A stretch of 35,725 bases of DNA from contig DATKMK010000081.1 of NCBI GenBank assembly GCA_035541895.1, positions 1-35,725 on the forward strand. The letters run 5' to 3'. Below the pieces are notes generated by a model that saw nothing but the letters and a program-made list of their open reading frames with translations, ran no database searches and was not told where the DNA came from. The DNA is from DATKMK01 sp035541895 (GTDB taxonomy: Bacteria; Desulfobacterota; Binatia; HRBIN30; JACQVA1). The position numbers and the translations under genes are program-made. This document shows, piece by piece, positions 24,199 to 35,413 of this stretch. Within the stretch, counting starts at the first letter, position 1. Each line of letters begins with the position of its first letter.

Positions 24199-25094
24199 AG
24201 CTTTGCCCGCAAGAACTCGCAGCCGGCGGCGATCGCCGCGTCGGCTTCGCTGCACGGCAACTGCACGAATGCGTGCGGCATGCCGTCGTACTCATACAGA
24301 ATCGACTCGCGCCCCAGGCTCTGCAGCTTCGCGTGCATGGCGCGCGACTCGCCGAGCAACGGATCCCAGGTCCCGCACAGCAGACATGCCGGGGGAAACC
24401 CGCGCAGATCACCGTGAATCGGACTCACGCGCGGATCGTCCTTCGCCACGCCGTTCGACAGATATGCGTTCAGCATCAGGTCCATCGCCTGCTTCGGAAG
24501 CACCGGGTCTTCTTCCGCTGCCCAGCGATCGTAGTCGCGTCGGCTCGCCACCATGTCGAATGCGCCGTAGATCAACAGCGCGGCGCGGAAGTCGATCGCG
24601 CCACGCAGCGCGTTGATTACCGCCGCGGAGAGATTCCCGCCGGCGGAATCGCCGCCGACCCCGATTCGGTTTGGGTCGCCGCCGAAGCGCGACCCGTTCG
24701 CTCGAACCCAGCGCGCCGCCGCGACGCAGTCGTCGTGCGGCGTTGGGAACGGATACTCGGGCGCGAGGCGATAGCCGACGTTGACGACCAGCACACCGGC
24801 GCCGGCGCAGAGTTGACGCGCAAGTTTGCCGTGCGTCGCGGGGCTGCCGATCGACCAGCCCCCGCCGTGCAAGTAGATCAACACCGGGAACGGCGGCGTG
24901 CCCGGCGGGGCGATGATGTCGGCGGTCACGCCGTCGCCGATCGCCACGCCCGATTCCACTCGACCGACCGGGGGCGGATCGGCATTGAAGAACGCGATCG
25001 CCGCCTCCATGTTGGCGCGCATCTCCGCGATCGACTGCGCGGGCGGCATCGACCGCATCATCTCGAACAGCCCGATGAGTTCGGCTCGCGGCAT
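24192..25094 (-). CDS. HSL-type (family IV) alpha/beta hydrolase esterase
   Basis: A 300-aa hormone-sensitive-lipase-family hydrolase. The HGGGW oxyanion motif (YLHGGGWSIGS), the GDSAGG nucleophile elbow, the YRLAPEYPFP block, the acid in CGTWDPLLGES and the catalytic His in YDGMPHAFVQ are all present. Such enzymes cleave short acyl esters. ATG 25094 gives a normal family start; longer readings upstream are low-complexity and cross the divergent promoter region. The stop lies within a palindromic repeat. It is divergent from the acyl-CoA-dehydrogenase-like gene with a 101-bp shared gap. Confidence 0.9.
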   Translation of the reverse strand: MPRAELIGLFEMMRSMPPAQSIAEMRANMEAAIAFFNADPPPVGRVESGVAIGDGVTADIIAPPGTPPFPVLIYLHGGGWSIGSPATHGKLARQLCAGAGVLVVNVGYRLAPEYPFPTPHDDCVAAARWVRANGSRFGGDPNRIGVGGDSAGGNLSAAVINALRGAIDFRAALLIYGAFDMVASRRDYDRWAAEEDPVLPKQAMDLMLNAYLSNGVAKDDPRVSPIHGDLRGFPPACLLCGTWDPLLGESRAMHAKLQSLGRESILYEYDGMPHAFVQLPCSEADAAIAAGCEFLRAKLR

Positions 25095-25195
25095 GGGGAC
25101 TCCCGTCGAACGACCGCCGCACAGAGAGCACAGATCGCACGTCAACGGAAGCGCTCTCTGGTCTCCGGTAAAGGTTCCGAGTAGGATTTGCGCCG

Positions 25196-26380
25196 ATGCA
25201 GCCGTTGCTGAGCGCAGAACAGCAAATCGAGTTAGTCGCGTTGGCGCAGCGATTGGCGGGGCGTTGCGCGGAGCGCGCGACGCAGCATGACCGCGACGCA
25301 TCGTTTCCGTTCGACGACTTCGCCGACCTCCACCGCGAAGGCTATCTCGCATTGACGATTCCCTCGCCGTTCGGCGGGCGCGGCATTTCGCTCTACGAGT
25401 TCTGCCTGCTGCAGGAGCAACTCGCGAAAGGCAGCGGCGCAACCGCGCTCGGCGCCAACATGCATCTCTACAACCTCGGCGGTGGGTTGCACCTGTTCCG
25501 CGAGTCGTTGCGGCAGCGCGTCGTCGACGACGTGTTGCGCACCGGCGCAATCGTGGCCAGCAGCATTTCTGAACCGAACGCGAGCGTGGGCGCGCCGCAC
25601 GTGCGCGCGCGCAAGGTCGCCGGCGGCTATCGCGTCAGCGGTCGAAAGTACTTCTGCACGCTCGCCCCGATCCTGCGCTACTTCCTCTTCAACGCGCGCC
25701 TCGAAGGGTTCGCGGAGTCCGGCAAGTCCGGCACCGTGACGTTGGCGGCTGAGCGCGGAACCGCCGGCATGGAAATCATCGAGACCTGGGACGCGATGGG
25801 GATGCGGGCGACCGGCAGTCACGACATTCAGTTCACCGAGGCCTTCATCGCCGACGAGTGCCTGATCGGAGAGGAAGGCGCCGGCGTCGAGGGCGGGCTG
25901 CAGAGCTTACCGTGGTACGCACTGGGCATCGCGTCGGTGTATACCGGCATCGCGAGCGCAGCGTTCGACTTCGTCGTGAATTACGTGAAGCAACGCACAC
26001 TCGCGCCGCTGCCGGCTTCGATCGCCAGCTTGCCGGGCATTCAGTTCACGGTGGCTGAGATGTCGATTCAGCTCGAAGCTGCCCGTGCGTTGATCTACAA
26101 AACCGCGTCGGAGCTGGCACGCGGCGCGGATTTCGGCGAGCAGTTGTTACCGAAGGTCACCGGCGCACAGTACTTCGCCACCCATGCGGCGCTCGACGTC
26201 GTCACCAAGGCCATGCAGGCGATGGGCGGTCCGAGTCTGTTCCGCCGCTATCCGATCGAACGACTATACCGCGACGTGCGCGCCGGCACGTTGCATCCGT
26301 TCGCCCACGCCTGGCTGCTCGAAATGATCGGCAAGCGCGCGCTCGGCATTCCGCTCGACGTGCAACCGCGTTGGCTATAG
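25196..26380 (+). CDS. Acyl-CoA dehydrogenase-family flavoprotein, atypical
   Basis: A 394-aa ACAD-fold protein: a helical N-domain (LHREGYLALTIPSPFGG), a middle domain with SSISEPNASVGAP and VSGRKYFCTLAP, MRATGSHDIQF, and a helical C-domain with MQAMGGPSLFRRYPIERLYR. At the place where classical members have an EGT motif near the C-terminus (YEGT, the catalytic Glu in many), this protein reads RDVRAGTLHPF, so no Glu is present there. Similar endings occur in ACAD-fold flavin monooxygenases (DszC-like) and in isovaleryl-type variants with Glu elsewhere. The reaction is thus uncertain. Start ATG 25196. It is alone on the + strand between minus-strand genes. Confidence 0.83.
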   Translation: MQPLLSAEQQIELVALAQRLAGRCAERATQHDRDASFPFDDFADLHREGYLALTIPSPFGGRGISLYEFCLLQEQLAKGSGATALGANMHLYNLGGGLHLFRESLRQRVVDDVLRTGAIVASSISEPNASVGAPHVRARKVAGGYRVSGRKYFCTLAPILRYFLFNARLEGFAESGKSGTVTLAAERGTAGMEIIETWDAMGMRATGSHDIQFTEAFIADECLIGEEGAGVEGGLQSLPWYALGIASVYTGIASAAFDFVVNYVKQRTLAPLPASIASLPGIQFTVAEMSIQLEAARALIYKTASELARGADFGEQLLPKVTGAQYFATHAALDVVTKAMQAMGGPSLFRRYPIERLYRDVRAGTLHPFAHAWLLEMIGKRALGIPLDVQPRWL

Positions 26381-26415
26381 TCCGCCCGCGAGTCCGTCGG
26401 CCCGCAACGCCTCAG

Positions 26416-27012
26416 CTACAAGTCGGTGGACCTTCCACCTGTCTGTCGCTGCAACACGATGCGTTTGGCGCGGCCGACCACCACCGACTGAACGCTCTTG
26501 CTCTTGGCCAGCAGCCGCAACTCGCGTTCCGGCAGGGTGGAGACGAAGCGCAAAGCGACGGCAACCGGCGTCTTCGGGTTGGTCACCAACGCCGACCGCA
26601 CCATCGGCAGCTTGGACCACTCTTTGTGATCACCGATGATGCGCAAAATATCGCTGTCGAGATTGCGATTGCGGGAGATGGCGGAGACTTCGTCCTCCGT
26701 GATGCGCGGGTTCTGCAAGACGAAGCGGGGAATGATCCGGTTGGCATCGCGGATCAGAATGTTGCGCGCGTCGCGATTGCCCTTGAGGGCCAGTTTGATC
26801 TTTTCCCCGACGGTCATGTGCGTGATGAGGTTGTACAGGGTGGTCTTGACCGGTTCGCCTTGATCAGCGGGACTCGGCGGCGGCGCCGCTGCCGCGCCCG
26901 CCGCCTCTTCATGCACCAACGCCGGCGGCAACGGCGGATAGGGATCGACTCCGCGGTGGATCTTTTCGACCAGTTCCGCCAATTGCTCCGGGCTGATGTC
27001 GTCGCCACTCAT
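26416..27012 (-). CDS. Conserved protein of unknown function next to EF-G paralogue
   Basis: A 198-aa soluble protein. The acidic, Pro/Ala-rich first 55 residues lead into a helical repeat-like region: LITHMTVGEKIKLALKGNRD, LIRDANRIIPRFVLQNPRIT, DSDILRIIGDHKEWSKLP, ALVTNPKTPVAVALRFVSTL, ELRLLAKSKSVQSVVV. I recognise this only as a conserved type seen in deltaproteobacterial-like genomes, without a known role. The pattern of paired helices suggests a HEAT-like or DUF2336-like solenoid. It overlaps the stop of the EF-G paralogue by 4 bp (ATGA), so it is made from the same transcript and may act with it. Confidence 0.75.
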   Translation of the reverse strand: MSGDDISPEQLAELVEKIHRGVDPYPPLPPALVHEEAAGAAAAPPPSPADQGEPVKTTLYNLITHMTVGEKIKLALKGNRDARNILIRDANRIIPRFVLQNPRITEDEVSAISRNRNLDSDILRIIGDHKEWSKLPMVRSALVTNPKTPVAVALRFVSTLPERELRLLAKSKSVQSVVVGRAKRIVLQRQTGGRSTDL

Positions 27013-29096
27013 GCCTTGGCCGCCCGGGCTGCTTCCGCCTCTTTGACGATCTTCTCGGTTAAATGCGTCGGGACTTCTTCGTAGTGATCGAAGCCGATGG
27101 TGAAGCTCCCGCGTCCGCTCGTCATCGATCGCAGGTCGGGCGCGTACTTCAGCACTTCCGCCATCGGCACGAGAGCGCGGATCGCCTGGCCGCCCGGTCG
27201 CGGATCGACGCCCAACACCTTGCCGCGCCGGCTGTTGAGATCACCGATCACGTCGCCCATGCAGTCGTCGGGCACCACGATCTCCATGTTCATCACCGGC
27301 TCCAGCAAAATCGGTTTCGCCTGACTCACTGCGGTCTTGAATCCCAACGACGCGGCGATCTTGAACGCCATTTCCGACGAATCGACGGTGTGGAAGGACC
27401 CGTCGTAGAGCGTGGCCTTGACGTCGACGACCGGGTAGTGGGCGACGATGCCTTCGTTGAGCGCTTCGCGAATGCCCTTCTCCACCGCCGGAATGAATTG
27501 GCGCGGCACGACGCCGCCGACGATGGCGTCGACGAACTCGAATCCCGTACCGCGCGGCAGCGGCTCGACTCGCAAATAGGTATCGGCGAACTGTCCGCGT
27601 CCGCCGCTCTGCTTCTTGAGCTTGCCCTGCGCCTCGGCGCGGCCCTTGATCGTCTCGCGATACGGCACCTTGGGCGCCTTCAACGTCACCTCGACACCGT
27701 ACTTGCGCTTCAGTTTCTCGACCGCGACCTCGATGTGCAATTGGCTCACGCCCGACAGAATGATCTCGCGCGCCTCGGTGTCGCGGGTCACGTGCAGCGT
27801 CGGGTCTTCTTCGGTCATGCGATGGAACGCGTTGGTGGCCTTCTCTTCGTCGCCTTTGGATTTCGGTTCGATCGCAAACGACATCGACGACGGGAAGTCG
27901 AGCAGACCGGGATAGAGAATCGGCGCCTTCTCGTCGGCGAGGGTATCGCCGGAGGCGGTTTCCTTCAGCTTGGCCACGGCGACGATCTCGCCGGCGATCG
28001 CATGCGGCACCGACTGTTGCTTCTTGCCTTCAAGCTTGAAGAGATGCCCGAGCCGCTCCTTCACGTCGCGACTGACGTTCAGCACGGTCGAGTCCGCGTT
28101 CACGCGGCCCGAGAGCACGCGAAAAACCGACAACTTGCCGGCGAACGGATCGACGATGGTCTTGAACACGAGGGCGGAGAAGGGTTCGTCCATGGCGGGA
28201 CGCCGTTCGATGGGCTCGCGCAATTTCGGCTCGGTGCCGCCGGCCACGGCGAGATCCGCGGGCGACGGGAGATACGCGACCACCGCGTCGAGCAGCGGCG
28301 GGATCGCGATGTTCTTGGTCGACGAGCCGCACAGGATCGGCACGAGCTTGTTCGCGCGCGTCCCGATGTTCAGCGCCTGCTGAATCTCTTCAGTGCTCAA
28401 CGCTCCCGTTTCGAGATACTTCTCCAACAGCGCGTCGTCGGCCTCGGCAACCAACTCCATCAATTGCTCGCGCGCCGCGTTGGCGTCCGCTTGCAGGTCG
28501 GCCGGCACGGCTTCCTCGGCCATCGAGCCATCGGGCTTGGGAAGCAAGGCCTTCATGGTCACCAAATCGATGACCCCGCGAAACGCTTCGGCGGCACCGA
28601 TCGGCACCTGAATCGGGACGGCTTTCGCGCCGAGTACGGTCTTCACATCTTCCACCGCCGCCGCAAAGTCCGCCCGTTCACGGTCCATCTTGGTGACGAA
28701 CGCCAGCCGCGGCAGGTTGAGCTCGTTGGCGCGCTTCCACACGGCCTCGGCCTCGACCTTGATTTCCCCGGCCGCCGGGGCGATCACAAAGACCAAGCCG
28801 GTCGCCGCGCGCATACAGTTGAGGGTGTCGGGCACGAAGTCGGAGTACCCCGGCATGTCGAGCAACGTCACCTCGTGCTTGCGCCACGTCAAATGATGAA
28901 ATGCCGTGCTCAACGTGAGCTGGCGGCGCACCTCTTCGGGCTCCGGCCCGAACGCCGAGGTTCCGTCGTCGAGCCGGCCGATGCGGGTGGTCGTACCGCC
29001 ATCGAACAGCATGACATCGCCGAGGGACGTCTTGCCGACGCCCCCCTGACCGACAATGCCGAGGTTGCGAATCGTGCGTACATCATCGACGGGCAT
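27009..29096 (-). CDS. Non-canonical elongation factor G paralogue (EF-G2-like)
   Basis: A 695-aa translational GTPase with full EF-G domains I-V. The P-loop is GQGGVGKTS (16-24). The G3 motif reads DMPGYSDF (80-87) where canonical EF-G has DTPGHVDF, so the catalytic His is Tyr84. The switch-I RGITI motif is replaced by RRQLTLSTA (58-66), and G4 is TKMD rather than NKMD. Domain IV has KKQSGGRGQFADTYLRV and domain V ends with GRGSFTIGFDHYEEVP. This is the EF-G2-like pattern, known for weak or absent ribosome-stimulated GTP hydrolysis. The main fusA should be elsewhere. It follows the coaX-like genes by 12 bp and overlaps the protein of unknown function. Confidence 0.9.
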   Translation of the reverse strand: MPVDDVRTIRNLGIVGQGGVGKTSLGDVMLFDGGTTTRIGRLDDGTSAFGPEPEEVRRQLTLSTAFHHLTWRKHEVTLLDMPGYSDFVPDTLNCMRAATGLVFVIAPAAGEIKVEAEAVWKRANELNLPRLAFVTKMDRERADFAAAVEDVKTVLGAKAVPIQVPIGAAEAFRGVIDLVTMKALLPKPDGSMAEEAVPADLQADANAAREQLMELVAEADDALLEKYLETGALSTEEIQQALNIGTRANKLVPILCGSSTKNIAIPPLLDAVVAYLPSPADLAVAGGTEPKLREPIERRPAMDEPFSALVFKTIVDPFAGKLSVFRVLSGRVNADSTVLNVSRDVKERLGHLFKLEGKKQQSVPHAIAGEIVAVAKLKETASGDTLADEKAPILYPGLLDFPSSMSFAIEPKSKGDEEKATNAFHRMTEEDPTLHVTRDTEAREIILSGVSQLHIEVAVEKLKRKYGVEVTLKAPKVPYRETIKGRAEAQGKLKKQSGGRGQFADTYLRVEPLPRGTGFEFVDAIVGGVVPRQFIPAVEKGIREALNEGIVAHYPVVDVKATLYDGSFHTVDSSEMAFKIAASLGFKTAVSQAKPILLEPVMNMEIVVPDDCMGDVIGDLNSRRGKVLGVDPRPGGQAIRALVPMAEVLKYAPDLRSMTSGRGSFTIGFDHYEEVPTHLTEKIVKEAEAARAAKA

Positions 29097-29108
29097 AGGT
29101 CCTCCAAC

Positions 29109-29873
29109 TCAGTTCGCTGCGCGGTTACGCTCGTAGATCAACCGCAGGCCGTCGAGGGTAAGAAACTCGTCGACCTCTTCGATCGTTTCCGATTCGGGCG
29201 CGAGCAGTCCGGCGTAGGCGCCGGTGGCAATGACGCGCGCCCGGACGCCGTGCTCGTGCTGAATCCGCTGCACCAGTCCATCTACCATCGCCACATAGCC
29301 GTAAATCAACCCCGATTGAATGGCAGTGACGGTGTTGCGACCGACCACGTGTTTGGGCTTCGCCAGCTCGACGCGATACAGCTTGGCGGCCCGCTCGAAC
29401 AGCGCTTCGCTGGCGATGCCGAGGCCGGGCGCGATGACGCCGCCGACGTACTCGCCCTTCTCTGAGACGTAATCGAAAATGGTCGCGGTGCTGAAATCGA
29501 CGACGATGGTGGTGGCGTGCGTTCGCTCGTAGGCAGCGATCGCGTTGACGATGCGATCGGCCGCGACCTCACGCGGATTGTCGTACAGAATCGGCATGCC
29601 GGTCTTCACGCCCGGCCCCACGAACAGCGGCGGCGTGCGCAAATAGTCGCGGCACAACGCCTCGATGACCGTGTTCATCGCCGGCACGACGCACGACACC
29701 GCAATCCCGGACACCTGCGCGGCAAACTCGCCCAGCAGTCCGTGCACCAGGAATCCGTATTCGTCGGCGGTACGACCGACGTCGGTCATCACCCGCCAGT
29801 GTCGCTGTAAGCGGGTGCCGTTGTACAGTCCCAGCAGCATCTGTGTGTTGCTCACATCGATGGCGAGAAACAT
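29109..29873 (-). CDS. Second type III pantothenate kinase-like protein, glycine-substituted
   Basis: A 254-aa CoaX-family protein closely similar to its neighbour and clearly a tandem duplicate. The phosphate-1 motif DxGNT reads DVSNT (6-10; Ser8), the GADR motif reads AADR (104-107) and the phosphate-2 motif DFGTAT reads DFSTAT (126-131; Ser128). Catalytic Asp106 and Asp6 remain. Three glycines that are near-invariant in CoaX are therefore replaced, two of them in phosphate-binding loops. The rest (GPGVKTGMPILYDNP, GGVIAPGLGIASEALFERAA, GRNTVTAIQSG, EFLTLDGLRLIYERN) is intact, so it is not a decayed gene. ATG 29873 is preferred; GTG 29888 directly abuts the upstream coaX stop. Catalytic activity is uncertain. 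Confidence 0.85.
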   Translation of the reverse strand: MFLAIDVSNTQMLLGLYNGTRLQRHWRVMTDVGRTADEYGFLVHGLLGEFAAQVSGIAVSCVVPAMNTVIEALCRDYLRTPPLFVGPGVKTGMPILYDNPREVAADRIVNAIAAYERTHATTIVVDFSTATIFDYVSEKGEYVGGVIAPGLGIASEALFERAAKLYRVELAKPKHVVGRNTVTAIQSGLIYGYVAMVDGLVQRIQHEHGVRARVIATGAYAGLLAPESETIEEVDEFLTLDGLRLIYERNRAAN

Positions 29874-29888
29874 GGAGATCACGCTCAC

Positions 29889-30650
29889 TCAATGACCCCG
29901 ATTGCGCTCGGATATCAAGCGAATACCGTCGAGGGTGAGAAACTCGTCGACGGCTCCGATCGTCGCCGAGGCCGGAGCCAATAGCGGCGCGAAGCCGCCG
30001 GTAGCGATCACCTGCGCGGTCACGCCGCACTCGCGTTGAATCCGCGCGACCAACCCATCGATCATGGCGACGTAGCCGTAGAAGATTCCCGACTGCACCG
30101 CGCCACTCGTGTTGCGCCCGACCACGTGCGACGGCCGGCCGATCGCCACACGCGCCAAACGTGCGGCGCGCGCGAACAACGCCTCGCTCGCGATGCCGAT
30201 GCCCGGCGCGATGACGCCGCCGACGTATTCGCCGCGCGACGAGACGTATTCGAACTTGGTGGCGGTGCCCAGATCAACCACGATGGTGGCGGCGCGCGTG
30301 CGTTCGTAGGCGGCGACGGCGTTCACGATCCGATCCGATCCCAATTGACGTGGATCGTCGTAGAGGATCGGCATTCCGGTTTTCACGCCCGGGCCGATCA
30401 TCAGCGGCTCGCAATGCAGATAGTCCCGACAGACCGTGCCGACCGTCGTGCTCAGCGCCGGCACCACCGAGGACACCGCGATGCCGGTCAGCGCCGCACG
30501 CTGGTCGGCGAGCAAATTGCCGATGAGAAAGCCGTACTCGTCCGCGGTGCGCGCCGGTTGCGTCAACACGCGCCAATGCCGCTGCAGTCGCGCGCCATCG
30601 TAGAGCCCGAGCACGACGTTGGTATTGCCGATGTCGATGGCGAGCAGCAT
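29889..30650 (-). CDS. coaX: Type III pantothenate kinase
   Basis: A 253-aa canonical CoaX, the ASKHA-fold kinase that phosphorylates pantothenate in the first step of coenzyme A synthesis. Motifs are complete: MLLAIDIGNTNVV at the start, GPGVKTGMPILYDDP, GSDRIVN with the catalytic Asp, VVDLGTAT, GGVIAPGIGIASEALFARAA, GRNTSGAVQSG and the C-terminal EFLTLDGIRLISERN. It lies 5 bp below birA on the same strand, a pairing common in bacteria. The ATG at 30650 is fixed by the conserved N-terminus. With coaBC at 5586-6800 it covers the early CoA pathway in this window. Confidence 0.95.
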   Translation of the reverse strand: MLLAIDIGNTNVVLGLYDGARLQRHWRVLTQPARTADEYGFLIGNLLADQRAALTGIAVSSVVPALSTTVGTVCRDYLHCEPLMIGPGVKTGMPILYDDPRQLGSDRIVNAVAAYERTRAATIVVDLGTATKFEYVSSRGEYVGGVIAPGIGIASEALFARAARLARVAIGRPSHVVGRNTSGAVQSGIFYGYVAMIDGLVARIQRECGVTAQVIATGGFAPLLAPASATIGAVDEFLTLDGIRLISERNRGH

Positions 30651-30655
30651 GCTGG

Positions 30656-31483
30656 CTAGCGTCGATCGTACGCGCCGGACACGGTGACATCGCCGGCGAC
30701 CGCGCGCCGCTCCTCCCCGTCGGGTGTCCGCACCCGCAACGTGCCGTCGTCGGCAAGACCGAGGACGATTCCTTCAATGCGCTCGCGGCCACCCGGATGG
30801 CTCTGCACAGCAATCGTCCTCCCCGTCAAGTACGAACAGGTCTCCCATGCGCGCGCGAGCAGGCCGAAGCCGTCGCGCTGCCATTCATCATAGCGAGCCT
30901 CGCAGTGGTTCAAGAGACGGGCGGCGAACTGAGCGCGGTCGATCGCGTGGCCGGTCAGCATGCGGAGCGACGTCGCGATCGACCGAACGTCGTCGGGGAA
31001 ATCGCCGGCTTCACTGTTCAGATTGAAGCCGATGCCGGGGATGACGAAGCGAACCCCGGTGTCATCGGCAACGGCTTCGGTGAGAATGCCAGCGAGCTTG
31101 CGCCCGTCCGCCACGAGGTCGTTCGGCCATTTGATCGCCACCGACGGCACCCATTCGCGCGCCGTCTCCACCGCGGCCAAGCCAAACACCAGCGTCAGTT
31201 GCGGCATGACCGCAGCGGGCTGAGTTGGGTGCAAGACCAGCGACAGGTACAGATTGCGATGTGGCGGCGACACCCAGGTTCGCCCCAACCGCCCGCGGCC
31301 ATGTCGCTGGCTCTCCGCGATCACCACGGTGCCCTCGGCGGCGCCGCGCTCGGCCAATTCGCGCGCCGTGGTGTTGGTCGAATCAATTTCGGAGAAGAGA
31401 TGGAGTTGGCGGCCGAACCGTCGGGTGGTGAGATGCCGCTCGATGGCGGCGGCGGTGATCGACACGGCTGACGCGATGCTCAT
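30656..31483 (-). CDS. birA: Biotin--[acetyl-CoA carboxylase] ligase
   Basis: A 275-aa monofunctional (class I) biotin protein ligase. The catalytic domain shows FSEIDSTNTTARELA, GRGRLGRTWVSP (the biotinyl-AMP loop), and AIKWPNDLVADGRKLAGIL. The C-terminal SH3-like domain (RIEGIVLGLADDGTLRV) closes the chain. There is no N-terminal winged helix, so it is not a BirA-type repressor. It activates biotin with ATP and attaches it to a lysine of acetyl-CoA carboxylase BCCP and similar proteins. It overlaps nadC by 4 bp and is followed by coaX after 5 bp. Confidence 0.94.
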   Translation of the reverse strand: MSIASAVSITAAAIERHLTTRRFGRQLHLFSEIDSTNTTARELAERGAAEGTVVIAESQRHGRGRLGRTWVSPPHRNLYLSLVLHPTQPAAVMPQLTLVFGLAAVETAREWVPSVAIKWPNDLVADGRKLAGILTEAVADDTGVRFVIPGIGFNLNSEAGDFPDDVRSIATSLRMLTGHAIDRAQFAARLLNHCEARYDEWQRDGFGLLARAWETCSYLTGRTIAVQSHPGGRERIEGIVLGLADDGTLRVRTPDGEERRAVAGDVTVSGAYDRR

Positions 31484-32325
31484 GCGTGAGCGGAAACCTT
31501 CATGCTGAAATCAAACGCCGGCGCCGAGTGCGTCAACGCGCCGACCGAGATCAGATCCACGCCGGCCTCGGCGATTGCGCGGACCCGCGCCAAGGTCATG
31601 TTGCCCGATGCTTCGACCAGCGCCGCACCGGCGATCCGCTGCACCGCCTGCACGGTATGCGCGACGTCCATGTTGTCGAGCAGAATGCAGTCGGCGCGGG
31701 CCGCGAGCGCCTCGTCCACTTCGCTGAGGCTGGTACATTCGACCTCGATCTTCAGCGTGTGCGGCGCGCCGGCGCGGGCGGCGTTCACCGCGGCCGTGAT
31801 GCCGCCGGCGGCGACGATGTGGTTGTCCTTGATCAAGATGCCGTCGGACAAGTTGAAGCGATGATTCGCCCCGCCGCCGACGCGCACCGCATACTTCTCC
31901 ACCATGCGCAGGCCGGGCAGCGTCTTCCGCGTGTCGACGATGCGGCACTTCGTACCCGCCACCGCCTGCACGAACGCGTCGGTGAGGGTCGCGATACCGG
32001 AGAGATGTTGGAGCAGGTTCAGCGCGACCCGTTCGCCGCTCAGCAGTGTATGGGCGTCGCCGGTCAGATGCGCGACCACCGCACCGACTTCGAGCGGATC
32101 GCCGTCGTTGTAGCGCGGCTCCACCGTGACCTCGCCGATCACGTCGAAGACTCGTTGCACCAGCGGCACCCCGGCGAGCAACCCGGCTTGCTTGGCCTCG
32201 ATATGGGCGCCGGCGCGCCGGTGGGCCGGCACCGTCAGGCGCGTGGTGACGTCGCCGGAGCCGAAGTCCTCCGCCACCGCGGCGGCGATCAGGTCGGCAA
32301 CGGCGGGGAGGTCCAAGGTATCCAT
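31480..32325 (-). CDS. nadC: Nicotinate-nucleotide pyrophosphorylase (carboxylating)
   Basis: A 281-aa quinolinate phosphoribosyltransferase, which makes nicotinate mononucleotide from quinolinate and PRPP in de novo NAD synthesis. Characteristic blocks are AEDFGSGDVTT, NLLQHLSGIATLT, VDTRKTLPGLRMVEKYAVRVGGGANHR, LIKDNHI, IEVECTSL, ILLDNMD, VEASGNMTL and GVDLISVGALTHSA. Length is normal. Start ATG 32325 lies 15 bp after the valS stop; the stop overlaps the birA start. nadA and nadB are not in this window. Confidence 0.96.
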   Translation of the reverse strand: MDTLDLPAVADLIAAAVAEDFGSGDVTTRLTVPAHRRAGAHIEAKQAGLLAGVPLVQRVFDVIGEVTVEPRYNDGDPLEVGAVVAHLTGDAHTLLSGERVALNLLQHLSGIATLTDAFVQAVAGTKCRIVDTRKTLPGLRMVEKYAVRVGGGANHRFNLSDGILIKDNHIVAAGGITAAVNAARAGAPHTLKIEVECTSLSEVDEALAARADCILLDNMDVAHTVQAVQRIAGAALVEASGNMTLARVRAIAEAGVDLISVGALTHSAPAFDFSMKVSAHA

Positions 32326-32340
32326 GCAATCCCATCCCGA

Positions 32341-35004
<2,664 letters not shown>

Positions 35005-35140
35005 GACCGATCGGCGTGCGCCTTGTCGCTACCGGAATCGGTTGCGCTTGGCAACATGACGCGAGCCGCGCGCGGACCACGATCGGAGAGACGTCATTCT
35101 CGATGCTCACGGTCAACCGGCGCGCGGGCCGAGTCGTTTG

Positions 35141-35413
35141 ATGGGCATGCCGCTGCCAAGAAAAATGCAGGTCATGAGTGCGATGGGATTGATCCGACCG
35201 TTGTTCGACCTCGCCGGCGTCGAGATTCCGAGTTGCGCCGACGACGAACTGGCGGATGCATTGATCGCCACCGCCGACGAGCAGAGCGCATTGTGGTTTC
35301 GCGAGGACCACCTGCGCGCTGCGGGCGCTCGACTGGCGCGGCTCGAATGCGCGAACCGGAGCAACAACGGTGTTCCGTCTCCCCACCACCGAGTCCATCT
35401 GAGGGTGATGTGA
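35141..35413 (+). CDS. Small hypothetical protein
   Basis: A possible 90-aa protein with MGLIRPLFDLAGVEIPSCAD and an Ala/Leu-rich helix (LADALIATADEQ, LRAAGARLARLE). I do not recognise it. It begins 136 bp from the divergent valS start, and starts at 35138 (TTG), 35141 or 35147 are all open. Its stop overlaps the GTG of the next small gene by GTGA, a coupling used elsewhere in this window, which is the main reason to keep it. The C-terminus (HHRVHLRVM) shows no motif. Confidence 0.42.
   Translation: MGMPLPRKMQVMSAMGLIRPLFDLAGVEIPSCADDELADALIATADEQSALWFREDHLRAAGARLARLECANRSNNGVPSPHHRVHLRVM

Noticed and set aside
27063..29465. Open frame of 800 codons on the + strand
   Set aside because: It lies antisense to the EF-G paralogue and coaX-like gene, is rich in His/Arg/Gly/Asp low-complexity, and has no family pattern. 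In high-GC DNA such antisense frames are open by codon bias.
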